The position numbers were made by a program, and so were the translations under genes. This document shows positions 34,669 through 44,826 of a stretch of 64,000 nucleotides of DNA, in pieces (position 1 is the first letter of the stretch; each line of letters opens with the position of its first letter). The stretch covers positions 2,294,001-2,358,000 of the forward strand of contig NZ_CP031264.1 in assembly GCF_003258605.2 (NCBI RefSeq). The letters run 5' to 3'. The notes under the pieces were generated by a model, which was given only the letters and a program-made list of their open reading frames with translations, searched no databases and was not told where the DNA came from. This DNA is from Peterkaempfera bronchialis. Its GTDB lineage: Bacteria; Actinomycetota; Actinomycetes; Streptomycetales; Streptomycetaceae.

Positions 34669-36093
34669 TCAGCGGCGGGAGACGGCCCGGACGCCGCCCC
34701 GGCGGCGCGAGCGGCGGGCGAGGCGGCGGCTGAGGCCGTCGGTGCGGGGCTCGACGCGGGTCTGGAGGCGGAGCCGGATCTCGGTGCCGCCGAGCAGCAC
34801 CGAGCGGCCCACCGCCATGTCGCCGCCGGTGGCCTCGGCCATCTTCCGCACGATGTCGAGCCCGAGCCCGGTGGACCCCTCGCCGCCCTGCCCCTCGCCG
34901 CGCCGCAGCGCCGCCTCGGGGTCGGCGATGCCCGGGCCGGCGTCCGAGACCATGAGGATCACCGCGTCGTCGCCGGTGTGCACATCCACCGAGAAGGCGA
35001 CGCCCTCCTTGGTGTGCCGGAAGACATTGCCCAGCAGCGCGTCCACCGCGGCGGCGAAGTCGCCCCGCTGCACCGGGACCAGTACCGGGGCGTCGGCGCC
35101 GGCCAGTTGCCAGGCGCGGCCCTCGTCCTCGGCGAGCGCCGACCAGAAGCCGACCCGCTCCCGGATCACCTCGGCGGCGTCGCAGCCCACGGCGACCGCC
35201 GGCTGGTCGCCGACGGTCCGGCGGGCGGCGCGGATGATCTGGTCCACCTCGCGTTCCAGCTGGGCGACCCCGTGCCGGGTCGCCTCGGCCGCGTCGCCCT
35301 CCCCCAGCGAGGCGGCGTTGAGCCGCAGCACGGTGAGCGGGGTGCGGAGCCGGTGGGAGAGGTCGGCGGCCATCTCCCGTTCGGCGGCCAGCAGGTGGAC
35401 GACCCGGTCGGCCATGGCGTTGAAGGCGACGGCTGCCTCCAGCAGCTCCTGCGGGGCCCCTTCCGCCCTGCGGCCGTCCACCGGGACGCGTACGGCGAGG
35501 TTGCCGGAGCCCAGCGAGCGGGCGGCGGCGGCCAGCCGCCGCGCGGAGGAGACGATCCGGGCGCCCATCCGGTCGGCGACCGCGACCGAGATGGCGACCA
35601 GCGCGAGTGCCACCAGGCTGAGTACCAGCCAGGCGGTGCCGACGCCCCGGGTGAGGTCGGCCTCGGGGACGTACACCTCGACCACGGCCTTGCGGTTGAT
35701 GTCCACCGCGATCGGCTGGAGCAGCGCGAAGCCGCCGGGGACGTGCACGGTGAAGGAGCGGCCCCGGCGGGTGGCGGTTGCCAGGTCGTCGGCGGCGGCG
35801 CGGGCGGTGCCGACGGTGGTGAGCGCCTGCGGGGCGACGGTGCCGCTGGCCGGCGGTACATGGACGGCGACCCGGTGCTCGGCGCCGGCCTGGGTGGAGG
35901 CCACCGCCCGTTGGAGGGCCTCCCGGTCGGTGGTGATGGCCAGGGCCGGGCCGAGGGCTGCCGCCTGCCGTTCGGCGGCGGCGAAGGCCCGGTCGCGGGC
36001 GGTCTCCCGGACCATCAGGCCCAGCGGGATCAGAAAGGCGAGGGCCACCATGGTGGTGCCGGCGATGGCCGCCTTCACCAGCGCCCATCTCAC
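34669..36093 (-). CDS. Sensor histidine kinase
   Basis: 474-residue two-component sensor. Transmembrane helices lie near 8-27 and 150-175 with an extracellular domain of about 120 residues, then HAMP (RMGARIVSSARRLAAAARSLGSGNLAVRVP), the phosphorylated His in DLSHRLRTPLTVLRL (near 245), N-box GNVFRHTKEG, G1 DAGPGI and G2 GLGLDIVRKM. The C-terminus is very Arg-rich. It overlaps the response-regulator gene by four bases (ATGA), so the pair is coupled. The stimulus is unknown; a divergent gene for an exported protein is a candidate target. Confidence 0.93.
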   Translation of the reverse strand: MRWALVKAAIAGTTMVALAFLIPLGLMVRETARDRAFAAAERQAAALGPALAITTDREALQRAVASTQAGAEHRVAVHVPPASGTVAPQALTTVGTARAAADDLATATRRGRSFTVHVPGGFALLQPIAVDINRKAVVEVYVPEADLTRGVGTAWLVLSLVALALVAISVAVADRMGARIVSSARRLAAAARSLGSGNLAVRVPVDGRRAEGAPQELLEAAVAFNAMADRVVHLLAAEREMAADLSHRLRTPLTVLRLNAASLGEGDAAEATRHGVAQLEREVDQIIRAARRTVGDQPAVAVGCDAAEVIRERVGFWSALAEDEGRAWQLAGADAPVLVPVQRGDFAAAVDALLGNVFRHTKEGVAFSVDVHTGDDAVILMVSDAGPGIADPEAALRRGEGQGGEGSTGLGLDIVRKMAEATGGDMAVGRSVLLGGTEIRLRLQTRVEPRTDGLSRRLARRSRRRGGVRAVSRR

Positions 36094-36821
36094 CGGTGGC
36101 GCTCCCGCCCGGCGTCCGCCGGGGTGGGTGACCCCGCGTCCGGCGGGGCCTCCAGCTTGACGCCGACGCCGCGCACGGTGTGCAGATAGCGGGGGTTGGA
36201 GGCGGTCTCGCCGAGTTTGCGGCGCAGCCAGGAGAGGTGGACGTCGATGGTCTGGTCGCCGCCGTAGGTCTGCCGCCAGACCTCGGCGAGCAGTTCCTTG
36301 CGCGGTACGACCACGCCGGGCCGGGCGGCGAGGAAGGCCAGCAGGTCGAACTCACGCCGGGTCAGGTCGAGCCGCGCGCCGTCCAATGCGGCCTCACGCC
36401 GCTGGAGGTCGATGTACAGGCCGCCGACGCGCAGCAGTTGGGCGGCGGGTGAGGCTCCCGCGCCGGCGCGGCGCAGCACGGCCGCCATCCGGGCGGAGAG
36501 GTGTTCGCCGGAGAAGGGTTTGATGAGGTAGTCGTCGGCGCCGTCGTTGAGCAGCCGGACGATCTCCGCCTCCTCGTCGCGCGCGGTGGAGATGATGACG
36601 GGGACATTGGTGAGTCCCCTGATCATCTTCAGTGCCTCGCTGCCGTCCAGGTCGGGCAGTCCGAGGTCCAGGATGACCAGGTCGCAGCCGACCTGGGCGA
36701 CCTCCCTCAGGGCCTCCAGTGCGGTTCCCACACTGCGGACGGCGTGACCGGCGTCGGAGAGGTGCCGGATCAGGGCGGAGCGGACGAACGGGTCGTCCTC
36801 GACCACTAGCACAGTTGCCAT
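36090..36821 (-). CDS. OmpR/PhoB-family response regulator
   Basis: 243 residues. The receiver has acidic VVEDDP, the phosphorylated Asp in LVILDLGLPDLDG and the conserved Lys in YLIKPFSGEHLSARM. The C-terminal winged helix contains LTRREFDLLAFLAARPGVVVPRKELLAEVW and VDVHLSWLRRKLG followed by YLHTVRGVGVKLE. ATG 36821 gives the canonical MATVLVVEDD; the long frame to 37511 is antisense to the divergent gene. It is the first gene of the pair. Confidence 0.94.
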   Translation of the reverse strand: MATVLVVEDDPFVRSALIRHLSDAGHAVRSVGTALEALREVAQVGCDLVILDLGLPDLDGSEALKMIRGLTNVPVIISTARDEEAEIVRLLNDGADDYLIKPFSGEHLSARMAAVLRRAGAGASPAAQLLRVGGLYIDLQRREAALDGARLDLTRREFDLLAFLAARPGVVVPRKELLAEVWRQTYGGDQTIDVHLSWLRRKLGETASNPRYLHTVRGVGVKLEAPPDAGSPTPADAGRERHR

Positions 36822-36897
36822 GGCCCGCACCGTACGCCATTCGGGTGATTCACGTGCATGACATGACGAGGCTTGCGATACGGCAGGATGGCCCTCG

Positions 36898-37518
36898 ATG
36901 CGGAGAGGAATCGTGCATTTGGGCGCCTGGGCGGTGGCCACCGGAGCAGCGGTGTCACTGTCCTGGTTCGGCGTGCACGCGGTGCTTTCGGACAGTGCGT
37001 TCGATCCGCCCCGTACGCTGACGGTCCCTTTGACCGACGGTCCGTCGGGTCCCGACGCCTCGTCCACCCGGCTGCCGCTCGGCGAGCTGGGTCCGGCGAC
37101 GGCGCGGGCGGCCGAGCCACGGGAGACGGCGACCGTGCCGAGCGCGACGCCGAGGGCGACCGTGAGCCCCTCGGTGGGGCGTCGGCAGTCGGTGCCCCAG
37201 CAGCGGCCGACGGGCGGGGCGGCCTCACCGACCGGGCAGACCGGACAGACCGGACAGACCAAGCCGGCCAAGCCGGCCGGTGGCGCGGGGGCGGACGGCG
37301 AGGTGCGCTCCATCTCGGTGACCGGCGGCCGGGTGGCGGTGGAGATGCATCCCGACTTCGCCGAGCTGGTCTCCGCGACGCCCGACCCCGGGTGGGAGAT
37401 GGAGATGTGGGCCGGTGAGCAGTGGATCCGGGTGGACTTCTCCCGGGACGGCGCCGCCAACTCGGTCTTCGTCACCTGGAACGGCCACCCGCCGACGGTG
37501 CAGACCGTCAACCGCTGA
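36898..37518 (+). CDS. Exported or membrane-anchored Pro/Thr-rich protein of unknown function
   Basis: 206 residues. The N-terminal helix GAWAVATGAAVSLSWFGVHAVL is a signal or anchor. A disordered Pro/Ser/Thr-rich middle includes tandem TGQ repeats and PAKPAKP. The C-terminal 70 residues form a compact domain (EVRSISVTGGRVAVEMHPDFAELVSATPDPGWEM through VFVTWNGHPPTVQTVNR). It lies 76 bases from, and divergent to, the response regulator, a position typical of a regulon member. I do not recognise the domain. Confidence 0.8.
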   Translation: MRRGIVHLGAWAVATGAAVSLSWFGVHAVLSDSAFDPPRTLTVPLTDGPSGPDASSTRLPLGELGPATARAAEPRETATVPSATPRATVSPSVGRRQSVPQQRPTGGAASPTGQTGQTGQTKPAKPAGGAGADGEVRSISVTGGRVAVEMHPDFAELVSATPDPGWEMEMWAGEQWIRVDFSRDGAANSVFVTWNGHPPTVQTVNR

Positions 37519-37689
37519 CGCCCGCCCGGCCGGGCGCGGGGGTGCGGCGGCGTACGCGAGGAGCGGGGCGGCGGACGGCGGTGGCGCGCGGCCCGGCCGC
37601 ACTGCGGGCCGCCTCGCCGGACCGGGTAGCCGCCGCACCCCCGGGGTAGTCATCGCATCCGTAGGACGGCAGCGAACAGGAGGCGCCCC

Positions 37690-38484
37690 GTGCAGTCGAT
37701 CGCCTCACCACTGTGGCAACTGGGGGACGGCCAGAGCTTGCGCCAGCTGACCGAGCTGGGCCTGGCGCTGGTGTTCTCCACACTGATCGGCCTGGAGCGC
37801 GAGGCGAAGCAGAAGAGCGCCGGGCTGCGCACCCACACGCTGGTCGGGGTGGGCAGCGCGCTCTTCATGGAGGTCTCCCAGCACGGCTTCACCAATGTCC
37901 TGCTGCTGCACGGCATCTCCTTCGACCCCTCCCGGGTGGCCGCGCAGATCGTCTCCGGTATCGGCTTCATCGGCGGCGGGCTGATCTTTGTGCGCCGGGA
38001 TGCCGTCCGGGGCCTCACCACCGCCGCGACCGTCTGGCTGACCTGTGCGATCGGCATGGCGTGCGGCGGCGGGCTGCCGGTGCTGGCCGGTGTCGCCACG
38101 GCGGTGCACTTCCTGGTGGTCCGCGGCTATCCGCTGGCCACCCGGCGGCTGCCCGCCGTGCTGTCGGCCGAGCGGGTCGAGATCCAGCTCAGCTACTCCG
38201 TCGGCGAGGGGCTGCTGGCGCGGGTGCTGGAGCTCTGTACCGGCGGCGGCTTCCAGGTGCTGGACGTACGGGTGGACCGGGCGCCCTGGAAGGACGGCCT
38301 CACCACCCGCCGGGCCCGCAGGAGGGATGTCACGGAGGGCGAGGAGGAGGCAGCGGCGGTCAGCGCCGATGTGCTGCTCACGCTGGAGGGGACGGGGGAT
38401 ATGCCCCGGCTGGTGGCGGCCATCTCCGAGCTGGACGGCATGCTCAGCGTCGGCGCGGCGGGCGAGGCGGACGCGGCCGAATAG
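37690..38484 (+). CDS. MgtC/SapB family membrane protein
   Basis: 264 residues. The MgtC domain covers 18-150: LALVFSTLIGLEREAKQKSAGLRTHTLVGVGSALFM, QIVSGIGFIGGGLIFV and GLTTAATVWLTCAIGMACG, with four to five transmembrane helices. A cytoplasmic ACT-like C-terminal domain follows. MgtC proteins are linked to magnesium homeostasis and ATP-synthase control; the role in Streptomyces is unproven. GTG 37690 is preceded by AGGAGG. The stop at 38484 nearly abuts the convergent FAD oxidase gene (eight bases). Confidence 0.9.
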   Translation: MQSIASPLWQLGDGQSLRQLTELGLALVFSTLIGLEREAKQKSAGLRTHTLVGVGSALFMEVSQHGFTNVLLLHGISFDPSRVAAQIVSGIGFIGGGLIFVRRDAVRGLTTAATVWLTCAIGMACGGGLPVLAGVATAVHFLVVRGYPLATRRLPAVLSAERVEIQLSYSVGEGLLARVLELCTGGGFQVLDVRVDRAPWKDGLTTRRARRRDVTEGEEEAAAVSADVLLTLEGTGDMPRLVAAISELDGMLSVGAAGEADAAE

Positions 38485-38492
38485 CGGGGCGT

Positions 38493-39857
38493 TCAGACCA
38501 CCTTGCCGGGGTTGAGGATGCCCAGCGGGTCGAAGACCGACCGGATGCCGCGCTGGAGCTCCACCCCGACCGGTCCCAGCTCGCGGGCCAGCCACTCCTT
38601 CTTCAGCAGGCCAACGCCGTGCTCGCCGGTGATGGTGCCGCCGAGTTCCAGGCCGAGGGCCATGATGGCGTCGAAGGACTCCCGGGCGCGGGCGGCGGCG
38701 GCCGGATCGGCGGCGTCGAAGACCACCACCGGGTGGCTGTTGCCGTCCCCGGCGTGGGCGCAGACGCCGATGGTCAGCCCCTGCCGCTCGGCGATGGCGG
38801 CGACGCCGTCCAGCAGCGCGGCGAGCTGCGAGCGGGGCACCGCCACGTCGTCGATCATGTTGGTGCCGAGCCGTTCCAGGGCGGGCAGCGCGAGCCTGCG
38901 GGCCTGGAGCAGCAGCTCGGACTCGGCGGCGTCCTCGGCGGGCACCACCTCGGTGGCCCCGGCGGTGCGGCACAGCTCGGCGACGGCGGCCAGGTCGGCG
39001 GCCGGGTCGGGGGTGTCGAAGGCGACCAGCAGCAGGGCCTCGGTGGTCTCCGGCAGTCCCATCCGGGCCATGGCGTTGACGGCCCGCACGGTGGTGCGGT
39101 CCATCAGCTCCATCAGCGACGGGGTGTGCCCGGAGGCCATCACCGCGCAGACCGCGTCGCAGGCGGCCCCGGCGGAGGGGAACTCGGCGGCCAGGGCCAG
39201 CTGCGGCGCGGGGGCGGGGCGCAGCGCCAGTACGGCCCGGACGACGACGCCCAGGGTGCCCTCGGCGCCGACGAAGAGCCGGGTGAGGTCGTATCCGGCG
39301 ACGCCCTTGGCGGTGCGGCGGCCGGTGTGCAGCAGGCGGCCGTCGGCGAGGACCACCTCCAGGCCCAGCACATACTCGGCGGTGACGCCGTACTTGACGC
39401 AGCAGAGGCCGCCGGAGCCGGTGCCGATGTTGCCGCCGATGGTGCAGGTCTCCCAGCTGGAGGGGTCCGGCGGGTAGCTGAGGCCGTACTCGCCGGCGGC
39501 GCGGGAGAGGGCGGCGTTGACCACGCCGGGCTCGACGGTGGCGGTGCGGTTGACCGGGTCGAGGTCGAGGATGCGGTCCATCCGGGTGAGCGAGAGCACG
39601 ATGCAGCCGTCGACGGCGTTGGCGGCGCCGGACAGGCCGGTGCGGGCGCCCTGCGGGACGACGGGGACCCGCAGCCGGGTGGCGGTGCGCATCACATGCT
39701 GCACCTGCTCGACGGTGGTGGGGTGGACCACGACGGCGGGCACGCCCGAGGCGCAGAACCCGGCCATGTCCTGGCGGTAGGCGGCGGTGACGTCGGGATC
39801 GGTGGCGACGGCCTGCGGCGGCAGGCCCTCCAGCAGCAGGTCGACCAGGTCGCTCAC
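38493..39857 (-). CDS. FAD-linked oxidase (glycolate oxidase/D-lactate dehydrogenase GlcD type)
   Basis: 454 residues. The FAD domain contains VVHPTTVEQVQHVMRTA, VPVVPQGARTGLSGAANA (pyrophosphate loop) and GGNIGTGSGGLCCVKYGVTAEYVLGLEVVLADG. The C-terminal cap has CAHAGDGNSHPVV and ITGEHGVGLLKKEWL, the metal and 2-hydroxyacid-binding signature. It oxidises a 2-hydroxy acid such as glycolate or D-lactate; the exact one is unclear. GTG 39857 follows AGGAGG. It is separated from hppD by a terminator-like hairpin. Confidence 0.91.
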   Translation of the reverse strand: MSDLVDLLLEGLPPQAVATDPDVTAAYRQDMAGFCASGVPAVVVHPTTVEQVQHVMRTATRLRVPVVPQGARTGLSGAANAVDGCIVLSLTRMDRILDLDPVNRTATVEPGVVNAALSRAAGEYGLSYPPDPSSWETCTIGGNIGTGSGGLCCVKYGVTAEYVLGLEVVLADGRLLHTGRRTAKGVAGYDLTRLFVGAEGTLGVVVRAVLALRPAPAPQLALAAEFPSAGAACDAVCAVMASGHTPSLMELMDRTTVRAVNAMARMGLPETTEALLLVAFDTPDPAADLAAVAELCRTAGATEVVPAEDAAESELLLQARRLALPALERLGTNMIDDVAVPRSQLAALLDGVAAIAERQGLTIGVCAHAGDGNSHPVVVFDAADPAAAARARESFDAIMALGLELGGTITGEHGVGLLKKEWLARELGPVGVELQRGIRSVFDPLGILNPGKVV

Positions 39858-39889
39858 GGCGTGTCGCCTCCTGTGCGGCTCGGTACTCT

Positions 39890-39928
39890 CCCCGACCTGC
39901 AACTCTTCCGCAGGGTCGCAGGTCGGGG
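39890..39928 (-). terminator. Terminator downstream of hppD
   Basis: Perfect 11-bp inverted repeat CCCCGACCTGC/GCAGGTCGGGG with a 17-base loop, 15 bases past the hppD stop. Confidence 0.7.
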
Positions 39929-39943
39929 CAAGCCGTGTACCGG

Positions 39944-41247
<1,304 letters not shown>

Positions 41248-41268
41248 TTGCGCACCGATCGGAGGCCC

Positions 41269-41757
41269 ATGGACGCCACCCCGCTGGACCGGCTCGACGG
41301 CCGCCTCATCCGGCTGCTCGCCGACGAGCCGAGGATCGGGGTGCTGGAGTGCTCGCGCCGCCTCGGGGTGGCCCGGGGCACGGTGCAGGCGCGGCTGGAC
41401 CGGCTGCGGGCCCGGGGCGTGGTCCGGGGCTTCGGGCCGGAGCTGGAGCCGGCCGCGCTGGGCTACCCGGTGACCGCCTTCGCCACCCTGGAGATCTCAC
41501 AGGGCCAGGGCGCCAGCGTACGGGCCCATCTGGCCTCGGTGCCGGAGGTGCTGGAGCTGCACACCATCACCGGGCAGGGCGACATGCTCTGCCGGATCGT
41601 GGCCCGCTCCAACGCCGACCTCCAGCGGGTGATCGACCGGGTGGTGGGCTTCGACGGCATCGTCCGGGCCTCCACCGCCATCGCCCTGGAGAACCCGGTG
41701 CCCTACCGGGTGCTCCCGCTGGTCGAGCAGGCGTCGGGGGAGACCGGACCCGGCTGA
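41269..41757 (+). CDS. Lrp/AsnC family transcriptional regulator
   Basis: 162 residues: an N-terminal helix-turn-helix (DRLDGRLIRLLADEPRIGVLECSRRLGVARGTVQARLDRLRARGVVRGFG) and a C-terminal RAM ligand-binding domain with EVLELHTITGQGDMLCRIVARS. ATG 41269 has GGAGG close upstream; the open frame from 41143 runs through the operator region and is rejected. By position it most likely controls hppD and itself in response to tyrosine or phenylalanine-derived ligands. Confidence 0.92.
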   Translation: MDATPLDRLDGRLIRLLADEPRIGVLECSRRLGVARGTVQARLDRLRARGVVRGFGPELEPAALGYPVTAFATLEISQGQGASVRAHLASVPEVLELHTITGQGDMLCRIVARSNADLQRVIDRVVGFDGIVRASTAIALENPVPYRVLPLVEQASGETGPG

Positions 41758-41760
41758 CTC

Positions 41761-42564
41761 TCAGCAGGTGGGCACGGCGGAGCCGCTGTTCAGCGCGTTC
41801 AGGGCGGCGATGGCGCCGTCCAGGGTCCGCACCGGGATCAGCCGCAGCCCCTTGGGCGTGTTGACCCGGGCCTCGCCGCACTCGGCGGTCGGCACCAGGA
41901 AGACGGTGGCCCCGTCGCGGGCGGCGGCCAGGGTCTTCAGGGCCACCCCGCCGACCGCGCCGACCCGGCCGGAGGCATCGATGGTGCCGGTGCCCGCGAC
42001 CACCCGGCCGCCGGTGAGGTCGCCGCCCCTGCCGTTGCCGTCCAGCTTGTCGATGATGCCGAGGGTGAAGAGCAGCCCGGCACTGGGGCCGCCGACGTCG
42101 GCGAGGTTGAGGGTGACCTTCACCCGGTCCGGGTCCAGGTGCAGCCGGCGCAGCGCGGCGGCGGTGGCGGCGTCCTGGGACTGCCGCATCTCGGCGGTGT
42201 TCTCCCGCTCCACCTGGGCGACGGAGCGGCCGGCCGGGTAGACGGCCTGCCGGGGCACCACGGCCCGGTCCGGGTCCGGCCAGGCCGCCAGTGCGGTGGC
42301 CAGGCTGATCTCGTCGCCGGGCGGGGTGGCCGCGATGGTGGTCATCCGCAGCTGTCCGCTGGTGCGGCGCAGCGGTGCACCGCTGATCACGATCACCTGC
42401 TCGCCCCGGTACTCGCCGAGGGTGTCGGCGGTGATCCCGGGCTGCATGATCGTGTACGGCAGGGGCACCAGCGCGGCCACCGCGTAGAGCGCGACCAGCA
42501 GCAGGGCGCAGAGCGCGAGGGCGCGGGTCCGGGGGGAGGGCATCACGGCAGGCACGTCGGGCAT
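41761..42564 (-). CDS. Membrane-anchored S16 (Lon-type) protease domain protein
   Basis: 267 residues: a short tail, one transmembrane helix (ALALCALLLVALYAVAALV), then a region starting TIMQPGITADTLGEYRGEQVI and a Lon-like proteolytic domain with the Ser/Lys dyad (GGPSAGLLFTLGI and VGGVALKTLAAA). This resembles YlbL-type proteins that often carry a PDZ domain, but none is obvious here. It should act outside the membrane. The start is uncertain (ATG 42564 or 42543, no clear ribosome site). It converges on the Lrp gene with three bases between the stops. Confidence 0.82.
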   Translation of the reverse strand: MPDVPAVMPSPRTRALALCALLLVALYAVAALVPLPYTIMQPGITADTLGEYRGEQVIVISGAPLRRTSGQLRMTTIAATPPGDEISLATALAAWPDPDRAVVPRQAVYPAGRSVAQVERENTAEMRQSQDAATAAALRRLHLDPDRVKVTLNLADVGGPSAGLLFTLGIIDKLDGNGRGGDLTGGRVVAGTGTIDASGRVGAVGGVALKTLAAARDGATVFLVPTAECGEARVNTPKGLRLIPVRTLDGAIAALNALNSGSAVPTC

Positions 42565-42660
42565 CAAAACACAGCGCGGTGCCGGCGTGCGCACCGGTCC
42601 CGCCCGGCACGCCGTACGGGGCCGGGTCCGGCGGGCCCGCGCCGGCGGGTCGGCCGGGGG

Positions 42661-43311
42661 TCAGCGCAGGGCGTCGGCGACCTCGGTGGCGGCCTCCACC
42701 ACCCGGGGACCCACCCGCTCCGGCACCAGCCCGCTGAGCATCACCACGCCGACGCTGCCCTCGATGCCGCTCAGCCCCACCAGGGCGGCGGCGGCGCCGC
42801 ACGCCCCGGACTGCTCCTCGGCGCGGGTGATGACAAAGCCGGGGTCGGGGCGGTGGCCGTTGCCGTGGCTGCGGGCGGCGAGGATGGCCCGCCCGGCGGC
42901 GCTGTCGCCCAGGGCGTGCCGCAGGCCGGTCCGGTACGCCACATGGAAGTCGGTCCAGCTGGGCTCGACGACGGCGACCGCCAGCGCCTCGCTGCCGTCC
43001 ACCAGGGTGAGGTGCGCGGTGGCGCCGAGGTCCTCGGCGAGGCTGCGCAGCGCGGGCAGCGCGGCCTCGCGCAGCAGCGGGTGGACGCGGTGGGCGAGCC
43101 GCAGCACGCCGAGGCCGACCCGGGCCCGGCCGCCGATGTCGCGCCGGACCAGTCCGTGCTGCTCCAGGGTGGCGAGCAGCCGGTAGACCACGGTGCGGTT
43201 GACGCTGAGCCGGCCGGCCAGCTCGGTCACCGTCAGGCCGCGCTCCGAGTCCGCGAGGAGTTTGAGGACCCTCACTCCGCGGTCCAGGGTCTGCGAGGTC
43301 TCAGCGGTCAC
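42661..43311 (-). CDS. IclR family transcriptional regulator
   Basis: 216 residues. The N-terminal winged helix is TLDRGVRVLKLLADSERGLTVTELAGRLSVNRTVVYRLLATLEQHGLVRR, and the C-terminal effector domain includes HPLLREAALPALRSLAEDLGATAHLTLVDG and LRHALGDSAAGRAILAA. It is slightly shorter than the usual 240-260 residues, with a compact effector domain. The start is GTG 43311. The ligand and targets are unknown; an ACGCTTCC/GGAAGCGT hairpin (43417-43436) lies upstream. Confidence 0.9.
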   Translation of the reverse strand: MTAETSQTLDRGVRVLKLLADSERGLTVTELAGRLSVNRTVVYRLLATLEQHGLVRRDIGGRARVGLGVLRLAHRVHPLLREAALPALRSLAEDLGATAHLTLVDGSEALAVAVVEPSWTDFHVAYRTGLRHALGDSAAGRAILAARSHGNGHRPDPGFVITRAEEQSGACGAAAALVGLSGIEGSVGVVMLSGLVPERVGPRVVEAATEVADALR

Positions 43312-43626
43312 GACGCGCGATCCTTTCCGCGGCGGTCACCGGTCCCGACGGGTGCCGGTCTCGGGGTCGGACGCGCAGAGGCCGGCGACGGCGTCGTCGG
43401 CGGCGTCGGCCCCGCGACGCTTCCTCGCGGAAGCGTGCACGAAAGGTAGTGAGCCGGGAGCACTCAGCGGAAGTGGTTGTCCAAAATTCGGTCAAGATCG
43501 AGATCTAACGAGGGGACGTTCATGGACATCCCGCTCGAATCGGCGCGCTGTCGAGACCATCCCGTGTCCTCTGAAGGGGGCCTGGTCCGGAGTTCGGACA
43601 CGTACGGACACGCGCCTCCGCCGCCG
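43312..43626. other. Intergenic region between IclR and VanS-like kinase genes
   Basis: 315 bases. It holds an 8-bp hairpin (43417-43436), an AT-richer stretch (43480-43510) and a short plus-strand frame at 43520 (MDIPLESARCRDH...) with GAGGGGA upstream that runs into the antisense of the kinase. I could not tell whether that frame is translated. GTCCG/CGGAC half-sites occur near 43590. Confidence 0.45.
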
Positions 43627-44826
43627 TCAGCCGTTCCGGCGGGGTGGCGCGGGGGGTACTGCGGGCACCGCGAGCCGCACCTCCAGGCCGCCGCCGGGGC
43701 GCGGCCGGGCGTCGGCGGAGCCGCCGTGAGCATGGGCGACCGCACGGACGATGGAGAGGCCGAGCCCGCTGCCCCGGGCGGAGCCGACCCGGTCGGTGAG
43801 GCGGCGGAAGGGGGCGAAGAGCACCGGGATCTCATGCGGGGAGACGACCGGGCCGGTGTTGGCCACGGTGACCTGGGCGCCGTCGCGGCCGCGGCCGGTC
43901 TCCACCCGGATTCGGCCATCGGCGGGGGCGTTGTAGCGGACCGCGTTGTCGACCAGGTTGCGTACCGCCTGCTCCAGCAGCAGCGGGTCGCCGATGGCGC
44001 GCGCCGGGGCGAGCACCGCGTCGAAGCTGATGCCGTGGCGGCGGGCCTCCGGTCCGGCCGCCTCGATGACGGCGCGGGCCAGGTCGGCGAGGTCCAGCGG
44101 AAGCCGTTCGGTGAGGGAGTCGTCGGCGCGGGCCAGGGTGAGCAGCGCGTCGATCAGGCGCTCATGGCGGACGCTGACCGCGAGCAGGTTCTCGCCGAGC
44201 CGCAGCACCTCGGGCGGTGCGTCGGGGCGGCTCATGGCCACTTCGACCAGGGTGCGGTTGAGCGCGATCGGGGTCTTCAGCTCATGGGCGGCGTTGGCGA
44301 TGAAGCGGTCCTGACCGGCGAACGCCTGGTCGAGCCGGTCCAGCATGCGGTCGAAGGAGTCGGCGAGGGTCTTCACCTCGCCCGGCGGCGCCTCCAGGTC
44401 GATCCTGCGGTGCAGGGTGTGTCCGGCGATCCGCTCGGCGGTGGAGCTGATCAGGCTGAGCGGGCGGAGCAGCCGACCGGCCACCAGCCAGCCGGCGGTG
44501 GTGGCCACCACGCCCACGCAGAGCGCCGCCAGGGTGCCCTTGAGCAGCAGGTTCCGCTGCATGGAGGCGAGGATGACCCGCTTGGTGGCCTCGTCCCCGG
44601 CATGCCGCTCCGCGAGGTAGATCCGCACCTCCGGGGGCGCCTGCGGGCCTCCGGTGTAGCTGTCGAAGGCCAGGTCCATGCTGTAGTGCATGGAGTTGAT
44701 CACCAGCACCAGCGAGACGGCGAGCACCGCGGCGGCGGCGGTGAAGAACATCAGGCCGTAGACGAGGGTGAGGTGCCGCCGGAGGCTGCCGTCCCACAGC
44801 GGCCGGCGGTCGGCGGACCCGCTCAT
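43627..44826 (-). CDS. Sensor histidine kinase
   Basis: 399 residues: transmembrane helices near 22-45 and 92-118, HAMP (RLLRPLSLISSTAERIAGHTLHRRI), the phosphorylated His in FIANAAHELKTPIALNRTL (near 180), N-box RNLVDNAVRYN, G1 VANTGPVV (divergent) and G2 GSGLGLSIVRAVAHAHGG. The periplasmic loop is short (about 45 residues). The gene overlaps its response regulator by four bases. It lies divergent to an alr-ddl operon, so the pair may monitor D-alanine or the cell wall, but that is inference. Confidence 0.91.
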   Translation of the reverse strand: MSGSADRRPLWDGSLRRHLTLVYGLMFFTAAAAVLAVSLVLVINSMHYSMDLAFDSYTGGPQAPPEVRIYLAERHAGDEATKRVILASMQRNLLLKGTLAALCVGVVATTAGWLVAGRLLRPLSLISSTAERIAGHTLHRRIDLEAPPGEVKTLADSFDRMLDRLDQAFAGQDRFIANAAHELKTPIALNRTLVEVAMSRPDAPPEVLRLGENLLAVSVRHERLIDALLTLARADDSLTERLPLDLADLARAVIEAAGPEARRHGISFDAVLAPARAIGDPLLLEQAVRNLVDNAVRYNAPADGRIRVETGRGRDGAQVTVANTGPVVSPHEIPVLFAPFRRLTDRVGSARGSGLGLSIVRAVAHAHGGSADARPRPGGGLEVRLAVPAVPPAPPRRNG

